This document shows positions 44,147 through 53,101 of a stretch of 64,000 bases of DNA, piece by piece (the stretch's first letter is position 1; each line of letters begins with the position of its first letter). Location: assembly GCA_032000125.1 (NCBI GenBank), contig DAMALH010000009.1, positions 1 to 64,000 of the forward strand, given 5' to 3'. Position numbers and translations under genes: made by a program. The notes below the pieces were generated by a model that worked only from the letters and a program-made list of their open reading frames with translations, did no database searches and had not been told where the DNA came from. This DNA comes from Dryocola sp032000125 (GTDB lineage: Bacteria; Pseudomonadota; Gammaproteobacteria; Enterobacterales; Enterobacteriaceae).

Positions 44147-45271
44147 CTATTCCCGCACCAGCAGCGTTAGCACTTCGTAATGCGCCGTGTGCGGGAACAT
44201 ATCAAAAAGCTGCACCCGCTCAACCCGATAGGCCGACAGGGACGAGATATCCCGCGCCATGGTCTGCGCATTACAGCTTGAATAAATAATGTATTTCGGC
44301 GCGACGCCGTTGAGGTAATAGCACAGCGCCTGACCGATGCCGCGCCTTGGCGGATTCACCAGCACCAGATCGGGAATAGCCTGCTGGTCGGTAGCAAACT
44401 GCGTGGAGTCCAGCGCCTGGAAGTGAATATCCGTCAGCCCCAGCTGCGCCGCCGACTGGCGCGCGCTGGCGATAGCCTCCGGCGCGATTTCAATCCCGGT
44501 CAGCTTCATGTCGGCGGTTGCACAATGCAGGCCAAACCCGCCTACTCCGCAGAATAAATCCCACATATGCTTAACCGGCAGCGCGCTCACCCAATCGCGC
44601 GCGCTTGCATAAAGCGAGGCGGCAACCGCAGGGTTAGTCTGGAAGAAGCTTTGCGGGCGTATATAAAGCGGCACGCCGTTAAACTGCTCTTCCAGCGCGC
44701 GCTGTTCGGAAAGCGCTATTTCCCGATCCCCTTCCATAATGGCCATATGAACCGGCTGAATATTGGCGGAGATCACTTTCAGATGCGGCAATTGCTGTTG
44801 CAGCCAGGGCAAGGCCGCGCGAAGCTGTTCAAGCTTGGCTTCAGAACGCAGCACAAAGCGCAGCATCAGGCCGCCATCAAGCTGGCTTTCGGTCAGCAAC
44901 AGATATTTCAGCTCGCCCCTTTTACGCGCCACGTTATAGGGCGTTAAGCCGGCGCGTGCGATAAAGGGTTTCAGCGTTGCAAAAACAGCCTGGAAAGATG
45001 CCGGATACAGCGGGCAAGCGGTTAAATCTTCGGGCGAGCCGTCGCGGTGCAGCATACCTAATAGCGGTTTTTCCACGCTGCCGCTGACCACCATTTTGGC
45101 CTTGTTACGAAACGCCTGTTCAGGGCCGCTGACAGGTGCACGCCACTCTTTCACCGCCACGTCCAGCAGCCGACGCAGGTCGTTCATTTTAGCGGTGAGC
45201 TGATCGGAAACCGGCTGTTCAATCCACTGACAGGAGCGGCAACGGCCAGCATCATAGAGCGCGCAATGCAT
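44147..45271 (-). CDS. rlmC: 23S rRNA (uracil-747-C5)-methyltransferase
   Basis: SAM- and Fe-S-dependent methyltransferase making m5U747 in 23S rRNA. It is 374 aa (375 in E. coli). The N-terminal cluster-binding Cys are in MHCALYDAGRCRSC, with a fourth in ACPLYP. The SAM motif is MWDLFCGVGGFGLHCA. VNPPRRG and the nucleophilic Cys in YSSCNAQTMARDI complete the active site. It starts with ATG. Confidence 0.97.
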   Translation of the reverse strand: MHCALYDAGRCRSCQWIEQPVSDQLTAKMNDLRRLLDVAVKEWRAPVSGPEQAFRNKAKMVVSGSVEKPLLGMLHRDGSPEDLTACPLYPASFQAVFATLKPFIARAGLTPYNVARKRGELKYLLLTESQLDGGLMLRFVLRSEAKLEQLRAALPWLQQQLPHLKVISANIQPVHMAIMEGDREIALSEQRALEEQFNGVPLYIRPQSFFQTNPAVAASLYASARDWVSALPVKHMWDLFCGVGGFGLHCATADMKLTGIEIAPEAIASARQSAAQLGLTDIHFQALDSTQFATDQQAIPDLVLVNPPRRGIGQALCYYLNGVAPKYIIYSSCNAQTMARDISSLSAYRVERVQLFDMFPHTAHYEVLTLLVRE

Positions 45272-45319
45272 AGTAAAACCCTGAAATAAGACGAGGGCGC
45301 AGATTGTATCACCGCGCGC

Positions 45320-45814
45320 TTACTGAAGTTTGAAAAAAAGCCTGCTGCGCGAAGGGGCAAAAAGCAGAAACAGCACCAGAAAATCCGGCAGCTTCTGCAT
45401 TATCAGGGAGCGGAAGATCTCACGCTTCGACTCGCCGGGAATGCTGAACAGCTCGGGATATCCCCAGCCCAGCGATGCCGCCCAAAGATAGCTTATGGCT
45501 ATCACCTGCGTGGCGAGATAGACCCAGCGCCCCCATGATTTCCCTTTCAGAATGACAAACGCGCAGCGCACCTCAACGCACAGCATGATCAGGCTGCCGA
45601 GAAAAATCAGCGTCAGGCTCCAGGTTTGTACGCTGCGGTGGACAAAGTCCATCATCCCCCGAACGCCCAGCAGGTTAAGCAGCATCAGCAAATCCAGACA
45701 GCGGGTTGTCAGAATAGCGATGGCCGCCACCGCAACAAGCGTGGGGACGTTTAATTTAGCCTGTTGACTACGTCGTTTCCTGAAAATTTGCGCACCTCGC
45801 GTTCCATACGGCAC
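45320..45814 (-). CDS. ybjO: Inner-membrane protein YbjO (DUF2593)
   Basis: 164 aa as drawn (162 in E. coli), with four hydrophobic segments; the function is unknown. The highly conserved part is VQTWSLTLIFLGSLIML through GYPELFSIPGESKREIF. The start is uncertain: the GTG at 45814 gives a length like the family but has no clear Shine-Dalgarno, and the nearby ATG at 45807 is in another frame. A perfect hairpin (GCCGCGTC-A-GACGCGGC, 45818-45834) sits directly upstream, between potI and ybjO. Confidence 0.85.
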   Translation of the reverse strand: MPYGTRGAQIFRKRRSQQAKLNVPTLVAVAAIAILTTRCLDLLMLLNLLGVRGMMDFVHRSVQTWSLTLIFLGSLIMLCVEVRCAFVILKGKSWGRWVYLATQVIAISYLWAASLGWGYPELFSIPGESKREIFRSLIMQKLPDFLVLFLLFAPSRSRLFFKLQ

Positions 45815-45869
45815 AGCGCCGCGTCAGACGCGGCACTGGAGGTAACAATAATTGCAGATTTTAAGCGTT

Positions 45870-46715
45870 TCAGCCACGTCTTGCACGCTGGATATCGCGC
45901 AGTCGCTGCTTTTCTGCTCGCGCCATAAACCACCAGGCAATCAGCCCGATAATGCCCACCACGCCAAGGATAATAGACGCCAGGGCGTTAATTTCAGGAT
46001 TCACGCCCATACGCACGCTTGAGAATACCAGCATCGGCAGGGTTGTTGCGCCGGGCCCGGAGACAAAGCTCGCAATCACCAGGTCGTCAAGCGACAGGGT
46101 AAAGGCCAGCAGCCAGCCGGAGATAATCGCCGGCGCAATCATCGGCACGGTTATCACAAAGAAGACTTTCAGCGGCGCCGCGCCAAGGTCCATCGCCGCT
46201 TCTTCGATGGAATGATCAAGCTCTCTGAGACGGGAGCTTATCACCACCGAAACGTATGCGGTGCAGAACGTGACGTGTGCAAGCCAGATGGTCAGCATGC
46301 CACGATCGCTCGGCCAGCCAATCGCATGCCCCAGCGCGACGAACAGTAAAAGCAAAGACAGCCCGGTGATAACGTCCGGCATAACCAGCGGCGCGGTCAG
46401 CATAAAGGCAAAGCCCGTTGAGCCACGGAAGTTGCCAAAGCGCACCATTACTACCGCCGCGATCGTTCCCAGCACCACCGCCATGGTTGCCGCCGCTGCC
46501 GCAATCGTCAGGCTCAGGCCCACCGCGCTCATCATCGCGGAATCGTGGAACAGTTCCGTATACCAGCGCGTTGACCAGCCCGCCCAGACCGTTACCAGCT
46601 TTGAGCTATTGAAGGAGTAAATCACCAGCATCAGCATCGGCGCATACAGGAAGGTAAAGCCGATAACCAGAATGGCAATCCGCCACGGAGAACGCACTAC
46701 CGGTAAGTTATTCAT
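45870..46715 (-). CDS. potI: Putrescine ABC transporter permease PotI
   Basis: Inner-membrane permease, 281 aa as in E. coli. The EAA loop reads SIEEAAMDLGAAPLKVFFVITVPMI. I chose the ATG at 46715 (MNNLPVVRSPWRI), which overlaps the potH stop by 4 nt; a start 14 codons further upstream would lie inside potH and lacks homology. It is the last gene of potFGHI. Confidence 0.97.
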   Translation of the reverse strand: MNNLPVVRSPWRIAILVIGFTFLYAPMLMLVIYSFNSSKLVTVWAGWSTRWYTELFHDSAMMSAVGLSLTIAAAAATMAVVLGTIAAVVMVRFGNFRGSTGFAFMLTAPLVMPDVITGLSLLLLFVALGHAIGWPSDRGMLTIWLAHVTFCTAYVSVVISSRLRELDHSIEEAAMDLGAAPLKVFFVITVPMIAPAIISGWLLAFTLSLDDLVIASFVSGPGATTLPMLVFSSVRMGVNPEINALASIILGVVGIIGLIAWWFMARAEKQRLRDIQRARRG

Positions 46716-47665
46716 GCGTGATCTCCCGCCGCTTTGTTCTGGTATTTGTGGAACCACATAATAGGCACAATCAGCAGCAGCAACATGACGATGGCAACGC
46801 TTGAGGCTACCGGCCAGTCGCGGTTATTAAAGAACTCCTGCCACAGCACGCGGCCAATCATGATGCTGTCCGGGCCGCCGAGCAGTTCAGGAATAACAAA
46901 CTCCCCTACCGCCGGGATAAACACCAGCATAGATCCGGCGATAATCCCGCCCTTGGTCAGCGGCACAATGACGCTGAAAAACGTTTTTAACGGACGTGCG
47001 CCCAGATCCAGCGACGCTTCCACCAGCGAATAATCAATTCGCGTCAGCGCGGTGTAAATCGGCAGCACCATAAACGGCAGATAGGCGTACACAACCCCGA
47101 TATACACGGCAAGGTTAGTGTGCAGAATCGTCAGCGGCTGATCGATAACGCCCAGCCACATCAGCACGTTATTGAGCACGCCGTTATTTTTAAGGATGCC
47201 CATCCAGGCATAAACGCGGATTAAAAACGATGTCCACGACGGCAGGATCACCAGCAGCAGCAAAATATTGCGCGTCGAAGATCTGCTGTGCGCCACCGCC
47301 CAGGCCAGAGGATAGCCAATCGCCAGGCAGCAAAGCGTGGAGACGGCGGCGATCTGTAACGACTGTAGATACGCTTCGGCATAAAGCGGATCGTCGGTGA
47401 GCTGGAAGTAGTTTGCAAAGTTCAGCGCCAGCGAAAGCCGATCGTCCGCCCACGTCATCAGATCGGTATACGGCGGGATCGCGCGAGCCATTTCCGCAAA
47501 GCTTATCTTAAAGACAATCAGGAAAGGCAGCATAAACAGCAGGATCAGCCACAGATACGGCAGAGCAATGACCAGCTTACGGCCATGCGCCATTTGCATG
47601 CGCGTAAGCCAGGAGGCAAAGCCGCCTGCCGGTGGATCTGCCGGGCGTTCAGTTAATGTACTCAT
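46712..47665 (-). CDS. potH: Putrescine ABC transporter permease PotH
   Basis: Inner-membrane permease partner of PotI, 317 aa as in E. coli. Its EAA loop reads SLVEASLDLGARPLKTFFSVIVPLT. It lies 9 nt after the potG stop and overlaps potI by 4 nt. Confidence 0.98.
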   Translation of the reverse strand: MSTLTERPADPPAGGFASWLTRMQMAHGRKLVIALPYLWLILLFMLPFLIVFKISFAEMARAIPPYTDLMTWADDRLSLALNFANYFQLTDDPLYAEAYLQSLQIAAVSTLCCLAIGYPLAWAVAHSRSSTRNILLLLVILPSWTSFLIRVYAWMGILKNNGVLNNVLMWLGVIDQPLTILHTNLAVYIGVVYAYLPFMVLPIYTALTRIDYSLVEASLDLGARPLKTFFSVIVPLTKGGIIAGSMLVFIPAVGEFVIPELLGGPDSIMIGRVLWQEFFNNRDWPVASSVAIVMLLLLIVPIMWFHKYQNKAAGDHA

Positions 47666-47674
47666 TGCGCCCCC

Positions 47675-48808
47675 TTAAACCGTCAGCACCACACAGCTTT
47701 CCGTATCCCAGCAAAGGCGAACTTCATCACCCCAGGTAGGGGCGCCTTTACGGAAACGCTGGTCGTTTTGCATCTGTGCGCTAATCATCTGCCCGCTCTT
47801 AAGACGCACGTGGTAAATGGAGAGATCGCCCAGATAAGCGATATGCACCACTTCCCCAAGCGCAAAGTTGAAGCCGTCGGCGGGCGGCTCGTCGCAGAGC
47901 ATGACTTTCTCCGGGCGCAGCGCAACATATACCGGCACGCCGTCAACGACCGAGGCGTCAGGATCGACCTTCAGCGGGTGGACAAGCCCCGGGCTGTCGA
48001 TGACCAAACCGTCCTCTTCACGCGCTTTTAACAGCCCTTCGAACACGTTAACGGAGCCGATAAATTCGGCGCTGTAGCGGGTGGTTGGATGCTCGTAAAT
48101 CTCTTCCGGCTCGCCGATTTGCACAAACTTGCCGCGGTTCATAATGGCGATACGCCCGGCCATGGTCATCGCTTCTTCCTGATCGTGCGTCACCATTACG
48201 CAGGTCACGCCGACGCGTTCGAGGATATCCACCACTTCAAGCTGCATACGGTCGCGCAGTTTTTTATCCAGCGCGCCCATTGGCTCATCGAGCAGCAGCA
48301 GCTTGGGCCGTTTCGCCAGGCTCCTCGCCAGGGCAACACGCTGCCGCTGGCCGCCAGAAAGCTGATGCGGCTTGCGTTTAGCAAACTCCTGCATATGCAC
48401 CAGCGCCAGCATTTCCTGCACGCGCTGGGCGATCTCCGCTTTGGGCAGCTTGTCCTGCTTGAGCCCGAAGGCGATGTTCTGCTCGACGGTCATATGCGGA
48501 AAAAGCGCGTAAGACTGGAACATCATATTGATGGGGCGCTGATACGGGGGAACGTGGGAAAGATCCACGCCGTCGAGCATAATTTGCCCGGTGCTGGGCG
48601 GTTCAAACCCTGCAAGCATCCGTAACAGCGTCGATTTTCCACAGCCGGAAGGCCCGAGCAGGGCAAAAATTTCGCCTTTATAAATAGTGAGGCTGACGTC
48701 GTCCACGGCGTGTTGCCCGTCGAAGGATTTAGTCAGGTTGCGGATTTCCAGCAGCGGTGTCAGCGCCTTACGAATTTTCGCCTGCGGGCGGGGGGTGGCG
48801 TCGTTCAA
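47675..48808 (-). CDS. potG: Putrescine ABC transporter ATPase PotG
   Basis: ATP-binding subunit, 377 aa as in E. coli. Walker A is GPSGCGKST, the signature LSGGQRQRV and Walker B LLLLDEPMGALD. A C-terminal TOBE-type regulatory domain extends from about residue 290. It is separated from potF by a 155-bp spacer that holds two stem-loops. Confidence 0.98.
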   Translation of the reverse strand: MNDATPRPQAKIRKALTPLLEIRNLTKSFDGQHAVDDVSLTIYKGEIFALLGPSGCGKSTLLRMLAGFEPPSTGQIMLDGVDLSHVPPYQRPINMMFQSYALFPHMTVEQNIAFGLKQDKLPKAEIAQRVQEMLALVHMQEFAKRKPHQLSGGQRQRVALARSLAKRPKLLLLDEPMGALDKKLRDRMQLEVVDILERVGVTCVMVTHDQEEAMTMAGRIAIMNRGKFVQIGEPEEIYEHPTTRYSAEFIGSVNVFEGLLKAREEDGLVIDSPGLVHPLKVDPDASVVDGVPVYVALRPEKVMLCDEPPADGFNFALGEVVHIAYLGDLSIYHVRLKSGQMISAQMQNDQRFRKGAPTWGDEVRLCWDTESCVVLTV

Positions 48809-48838
48809 TTATGTTGCTCTCCGGCAAAAGCATAGAAG

Positions 48839-48930
48839 AGTACGGCCCGGTTGCCGTACTAATGACGCGACGCAGGCTGTGCGCCCGCGTCCGTATTGGG
48901 ACAACTGCACCATCTGGGTGCGGCGTCCCG
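48839..48930 (-). other. Two stem-loops in the potF-potG spacer
   Basis: AGTACGG/CCGTACT (48839-48860, 8-nt loop) and a compound hairpin GGGAC..GCACC-N5-GGTGC..GTCCC (48898-48929). Neither is followed by a T-run on the minus strand. Such structures after binding-protein genes often stabilise the upstream message or reduce read-through, which would yield more PotF than PotGHI. Confidence 0.5.
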
Positions 48931-48963
48931 TTGCAAACCGTGTTAAGTAGCCAGCGGGTTTGC

Positions 48964-50076
48964 TTATTTTCCAGTTTTAACTTTAGTCCATGCGCGGGTG
49001 ATCACACGGTCTACTTTTGGTGATAACACCGTTTGTGTAAACAGCTTCGCGCGGACATCGGCCGGTGGGTAAATTCCCGGATTATCGCGCACTTCAGCGC
49101 TCAACAGCGGCGTGGCTTCTTTGTTAGCGTTGGCGTAATAAACGTGGTTGCTGATATTCGCCACCACGTCCGGCTTCATCAGGTAGTTGAGGAACTGATA
49201 AGCCTCATCCTGATTTTTTGCGTCTTTTGGCATCGCGAACATATCGAAGTACACCATCGCCCCTTCTTTAGGAATGGTGTAAGCAATATTCACGCCATTT
49301 TTTGCTTCTTTAGCGCGGTTAGCCGCCTGCAGAATATCCCCCGACCAGCCGATGGCCACACAGATGTCGCCGTTTGCCAGGTCGTTGATATACTGGGAAG
49401 AATGGAAATAGCGAACGGAAGGGCGCAGCTTCATCAGCAGATCGTTGGCCGCTTCGGTGTAGTCTTTTGGATTGGAGCTGTTAGGATCTTTGCCCAGATA
49501 ATGCAGCACGCTTGCGTAAACCTCGCTTGGCGCATCCAGGAATGAAACGCCGCAGCTTTTAAGTTTTTCGAGATTCTCCGGCTTGAAGATCAGATCCCAG
49601 CTATCCACCGGCGCGTCTTTGCCCAATGCGGCTTTCACCTTCTCGACGTTATAGCCGATACCGGTCGTCACCATCATGTACGGAATGCCGTATTTATTGT
49701 CATGGTCGTTTTGCGCCACCAGCTTGAGCATTTCCGGATCGAGATTTTTGTAATTTGGCAGTTTGCTTTTATCAAGCGGCTGGAAAATACCGGCCTGTGC
49801 CTGGCGCTCCAGGAACTGGGATGAGGGAACCACAAGATCGTAACCGGTGCTGCCGGCCATCAGTTTCCCTTCGAGCACTTCATTAGAATCAAAAACGTCG
49901 TAAATGACCTTAATGCCGGTTTCTTTGGTGAAATTTGCCAGCGTGTCCGGGGCAATATAATCAGACCAGTTATAGATGTGCAGCGTCTTCTGTTCTGCCG
50001 CGAGTGTGCCAGCAGACACCGCCATCAGCGCGCCTGCAACTAAAGCCGACAACCATTTTTTACGTTGGGCGAACAT
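48964..50076 (-). CDS. potF: Putrescine-binding periplasmic protein PotF
   Basis: Periplasmic polyamine-binding protein of PotFGHI, 370 aa as in E. coli. The signal peptide ends near GTLAAEQK. Ligand residues Trp37-Ser38-Asp39-Tyr40, Ser85, Glu185, Trp244, Asp247, Asp278 and Tyr314 are present. Several pocket positions differ from E. coli PotF as I recall it: 87 is Gln (Ser), 276 is Tyr (Phe) and 348 is Gln (Leu). Position 348 being Gln is the PotD-like state, so ligand preference may be shifted. It is the first gene of the operon. Confidence 0.96.
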   Translation of the reverse strand: MFAQRKKWLSALVAGALMAVSAGTLAAEQKTLHIYNWSDYIAPDTLANFTKETGIKVIYDVFDSNEVLEGKLMAGSTGYDLVVPSSQFLERQAQAGIFQPLDKSKLPNYKNLDPEMLKLVAQNDHDNKYGIPYMMVTTGIGYNVEKVKAALGKDAPVDSWDLIFKPENLEKLKSCGVSFLDAPSEVYASVLHYLGKDPNSSNPKDYTEAANDLLMKLRPSVRYFHSSQYINDLANGDICVAIGWSGDILQAANRAKEAKNGVNIAYTIPKEGAMVYFDMFAMPKDAKNQDEAYQFLNYLMKPDVVANISNHVYYANANKEATPLLSAEVRDNPGIYPPADVRAKLFTQTVLSPKVDRVITRAWTKVKTGK

Positions 50077-50458
50077 ATCTCATTCCTTCTGAATAAAGGG
50101 TAAACCTCGCGGTCGCGAGCTTAATTTACTCAATACGGCTTATACGCGTGAAGTTCTCACAGTCGAGACATGCAAGAATCATGCATCTCTATTCAGTCTG
50201 CAGTGAAAAAAGAGCGTTTTTTTTCTGCAAACGTTGCACGCTTTTGGCAGCCCCGCAAGAATAACTGTAGCCAGGGTTGGCGAACAGAGCCCAGGGAAAA
50301 AAACGCCTTTTATCAATTTTTTAAGGACAAGTGGTCTATGGGATCGCACTGAGAAGGCTGCAGGGAAGAGAATAATGCTGGTCAGCAGGGACTAAGGCAG
50401 AATAAAAATGCGCAGAACGCAGCGGGCCTGACAGCCACTGCGCCCGATTACGCCACCG
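50077..50458. other. potF upstream region
   Basis: 382 bp without a gene. It contains a compact inverted repeat TGCAA-ACG-TTGCA (50226-50238) and paired ATGCA motifs at 50169-50185. A weak terminator-like hairpin for ybjN (CGCAG.GG/CC.CTGCG, 50418-50442, with TTTTTATT further on in the minus direction) lies at the far end. I see no convincing sigma-54 -24/-12 site. Confidence 0.4.
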
Positions 50459-50938
50459 TTAGTGGAGAAAGTGAGTTTGAATAGCTGTGCCGGCCGGCTC
50501 TTCTTCTTCGGCGATATAAAGTAGCTGGTTTGCGCAGGCCTCAAGGATAACCATCGAGATCTGCTCTTCGCTCTGTTTTACGAAGGCGGCAAACTGTTCA
50601 CGGGTGATCCCAACCGATACCTGCAGCGACTGGCAGACCACGAGCTTCGGCAGATTATCATCCTGCACGTCAAGAAACGCTTTCACGGTAAGCGAGCTGG
50701 CATTAATCGAGGAGAGATCGGCGGCCAGCGGCAGCAAAGCGGAAGGTTTTACTTCAGCAAGCGCTGAAAACAGTACGATATTATCCACCAGATCGATTTT
50801 GGCATCGTAGACCCCCTCGAAATTCTGCATATGCGGCAAGTGCAGCGCCTGGCAGGTATCGCACTCGAAAATAGTCACGCCAGTTTCATCCAGCCAGCGG
50901 CGTAAGGTGTCCAGGGTCGGGACAACGAGTGAATCCAT
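50459..50938 (-). CDS. ybjN: YbjN family protein
   Basis: 159 aa (158 in E. coli). The YbjN fold resembles type III secretion chaperones; in E. coli it is described as affecting motility, exopolysaccharide and multicopy suppression of temperature-sensitive mutants. Conserved parts are FECDTCQALHLPHMQNFEGV and SEEQISMVILEA. It is a cytoplasmic protein by appearance, on the same strand as rimK upstream and potF downstream. Confidence 0.93.
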   Translation of the reverse strand: MDSLVVPTLDTLRRWLDETGVTIFECDTCQALHLPHMQNFEGVYDAKIDLVDNIVLFSALAEVKPSALLPLAADLSSINASSLTVKAFLDVQDDNLPKLVVCQSLQVSVGITREQFAAFVKQSEEQISMVILEACANQLLYIAEEEEPAGTAIQTHFLH

Positions 50939-51050
50939 AAATGCAGATGCCTCTTAAAGATGGTTAAAGTCGCGCCATAGCTTACGCAAAAATGACGCTT
51001 CATACTATGTTTATGCGCCCGGTCGGGCCGTGTTTATGCGCCGCTGGCGC

Positions 51051-51953
51051 TTAGCCGCCGGTTTTCAGGCAAAAACCGGGCTGCGCCTGCAGCTCTACCC
51101 ATTCGATCATCAGCGTGGCTATATCGACGCCGCTTGTTTTTTCAATGCCTTCCAGCCCCGGCGAAGCATTGACCTCCATCACCAGGGGGCCACGACTGGC
51201 GCGCAAAATATCCACTCCCGCGATATCAAGCCCTAACGTTGCCGCCGCCTGCAAAGCGATTTCGCCTTCACGCTCGGTAATGATGACCGGATTTGCCTGC
51301 CCGCCGCGATGCAGATTCGAGCGGAAGTCGCCGGGTTTCGCCCGTCGTTCAATAGCGGCCACAACTTTATTGCCTACCACCAGACAGCGAATATCAGCGC
51401 CTTTCGCTTCTTTAACGTATTCCTGCACCAGAATATGGGCGTTCAGGCCGCGAAACGCATCAATAACGCTTTCCGCCGCCTGCCGCGTTTCCGCCAGCAC
51501 CACGCCTATCCCTTGGGTGCCTTCCACGAGCTTCACCACCAGCGGCGCGCCGCCGACCATATCGATAAGATCGCTGGTGTCATCCGGGGAATGGGCAAAG
51601 CCGGTTACGGGCAAATCAATACCCTGGCGAGCCAGCAGTTGTAACGAACGGAGCTTGTCGCGCGCCCGCGTGATGGCAACGGACTCGTTAAGCGGATAGC
51701 TGCCCAGCATTTCAAACTGCCGCAGCACTGCCGTACCGTAAAAGGTGATGGCCGAGCCGATACGCGGAATTACCGCGTCATAATGGGGAAGCTGGCGGCC
51801 CTTATAATGCACCGATGGCGCCGCCGGGTTGATATTCATATAGCATGACAGCGGATCGATAATTTCCACCGCGTGACCACGGCGCATCGCCGCCTCACGC
51901 AGGCGTTTACATGAATAAAGCGTACCATCCCGGGACAAAATGGCGATTTTCAC
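51051..51953 (-). CDS. rimK: Ribosomal protein S6-L-glutamate ligase RimK
   Basis: An ATP-grasp ligase adding glutamate residues to the C-terminus of ribosomal protein S6, and able to make poly-alpha-glutamate. It is 300 aa, the E. coli length. ATP-grasp features include the GTQGIGVVLAE glycine-rich loop and MEVNASPGLEGIE metal-binding end. It lies 56 bp downstream of nfsA on the same strand. Confidence 0.97.
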   Translation of the reverse strand: MKIAILSRDGTLYSCKRLREAAMRRGHAVEIIDPLSCYMNINPAAPSVHYKGRQLPHYDAVIPRIGSAITFYGTAVLRQFEMLGSYPLNESVAITRARDKLRSLQLLARQGIDLPVTGFAHSPDDTSDLIDMVGGAPLVVKLVEGTQGIGVVLAETRQAAESVIDAFRGLNAHILVQEYVKEAKGADIRCLVVGNKVVAAIERRAKPGDFRSNLHRGGQANPVIITEREGEIALQAAATLGLDIAGVDILRASRGPLVMEVNASPGLEGIEKTSGVDIATLMIEWVELQAQPGFCLKTGG

Positions 51954-52009
51954 CCTGCACCTCTGCGCAACGATAACAAAGCGCGCCTATCATATCACCG
52001 CCGTGGAAA

Positions 52010-52732
52010 TTAGCGCGTAGCCCAGCCCTGCTTATGCAAATAATCCAGAATAAACGGGCGGCTTTCTTTAATAACGGTGCGGCGAATATGGTCGCTCCAG
52101 GTATCCCGACGCGCGTTGCTGTCGCGGGAAAGATAATACTGCGCCATCTCTTCGTCGTACTGCGCCAGCAGCGCTTTATCAACCGGCTGGTAATGGTTTT
52201 CATGCACCAGCATGGCGGCAGGCATTCGCGGTTTCACACCGTGATCCTGATCGGGCCAGCCCAGGCATAGCCCAAATAACGGCAGGACAAATTTGGGTAG
52301 ATTAAGCAGCTCGGTTACGGCCTCGATGCTGTTGCGAATGCCGCCGATATACACGCCGCCCAGCCCCAGGGATTCCGCCGCGGTAAAGGCGTTTTGCCCC
52401 ATAATGGCGGTGTCTACCGCCCCTAACAATAGCTGCTCGGCAAGGCCCAGCTCGGCGTCCGGGCAAATCTGCAACAGGCGATTAAAATCGGCGCAAAACA
52501 CCCAAAATTCCGCGGCCTGCGCCACGTGCTTCTGCCCGCCGGTTAGCGTCACGAACCGCTCGCGCATCGTTTTATCGGTAATACGCATTATCGAACTACA
52601 CTGCAAAAAGCTGGAGCTGGAGGCCGACTGGGCGCTGGCTATAATCGCCGCGCGCTGTTCGTCTGTGATGGGCTCATCGGTAAACCTGCGAATGGAACGG
52701 TGGGCGCGTAACAGATCAATGGTCGGCGTCAT
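52010..52732 (-). CDS. nfsA: Oxygen-insensitive NADPH nitroreductase NfsA
   Basis: FMN-dependent nitroreductase, major type I, reducing nitroaromatics and quinones with NADPH. It is 240 aa, the E. coli length. FMN/NADPH-binding parts include RSIRRFTDEPI, SSSSFLQCSS and ESLGLGGVYIGGIRN. Its start overlaps the end of ybjC by 17 nt, so translation is probably coupled. In E. coli ybjC-nfsA-rimK-ybjN is a SoxRS-responsive unit; the same order is kept here. Confidence 0.97.
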   Translation of the reverse strand: MTPTIDLLRAHRSIRRFTDEPITDEQRAAIIASAQSASSSSFLQCSSIMRITDKTMRERFVTLTGGQKHVAQAAEFWVFCADFNRLLQICPDAELGLAEQLLLGAVDTAIMGQNAFTAAESLGLGGVYIGGIRNSIEAVTELLNLPKFVLPLFGLCLGWPDQDHGVKPRMPAAMLVHENHYQPVDKALLAQYDEEMAQYYLSRDSNARRDTWSDHIRRTVIKESRPFILDYLHKQGWATR

Positions 52733-52913
52733 CTCGTTTTTCCTTTATTTTATCGGTTGGTAATTTATCTTCTGGCAACGGGCCTTTGGTTACCAGCGGA
52801 GCAATATTTTGCGCCACGGCCCTTACCATTAACGCTGACGCCGGGCGCATCAGCGCAATGCCCAAAAATACCATGACAATGGCGACGCCAGCACTACCGA
52901 TTGGTGCGGGCAA
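52716..52913 (-). CDS. ybjC: YbjC (DUF1418) with uncertain or lost 5' end
   Basis: A small inner-membrane protein of unknown function upstream of nfsA; 95 aa in E. coli. Drawn from a TTG with AAGGG 9 nt upstream, this ORF has 65 aa and only the second hydrophobic segment (VAIVMVFLGIALMRPASAL). The same frame stays open upstream to about 53010 and encodes the expected first helix (GIGIGFLPLAYFFLQGHVSL) but holds no ATG or GTG before an in-frame TAA. An ATG at about 53026 is in another frame. The true start may be non-standard, or a 1-2 nt indel may have broken the N-terminus. Confidence 0.65.
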   Translation of the reverse strand: MPAPIGSAGVAIVMVFLGIALMRPASALMVRAVAQNIAPLVTKGPLPEDKLPTDKIKEKRDDADH

Positions 52914-53024
52914 TGAGACATGCCCTTGCAGGAAGAAGTAAGCAAGCGGTAAAAAACCAATACCGATACCTTCAGATAATAACGCTCGGTATACCCAGGC
53001 TACACGGCCCGGAGAGGGTTAGCC

Positions 53025-53061
53025 ATAGATGCAGGGTATCAAACTAACAGGCAGGACCTTC
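53025..53061 (+). promoter_or_regulatory. Candidate OxyR site of grxA
   Basis: Four half-sites in the exact OxyR spacing: ATAG-N7-GTAT-N7-ACAG-N7-CTTC. It abuts a promoter (TTTTCA at 53062-53067, 17-bp spacer, CATTAT at 53085-53090), the usual position for activation by oxidised OxyR. grxA is a known OxyR-regulon gene in E. coli. Confidence 0.65.
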
Positions 53062-53101
53062 TTTTCAAAACGATGAGATATAGGCATTATGCTCCCCATT
53101 C

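Noticed and set aside
50226..50238. PurR- or GalR-type operator upstream of potF
   Set aside because: TGCAA-ACG-TTGCA has an odd centre and lacks the even symmetry of those operators.
50077..50458. Sigma-54 promoter of potF
   Set aside because: No GG-N10-GC with acceptable flanking bases was convincing by eye.
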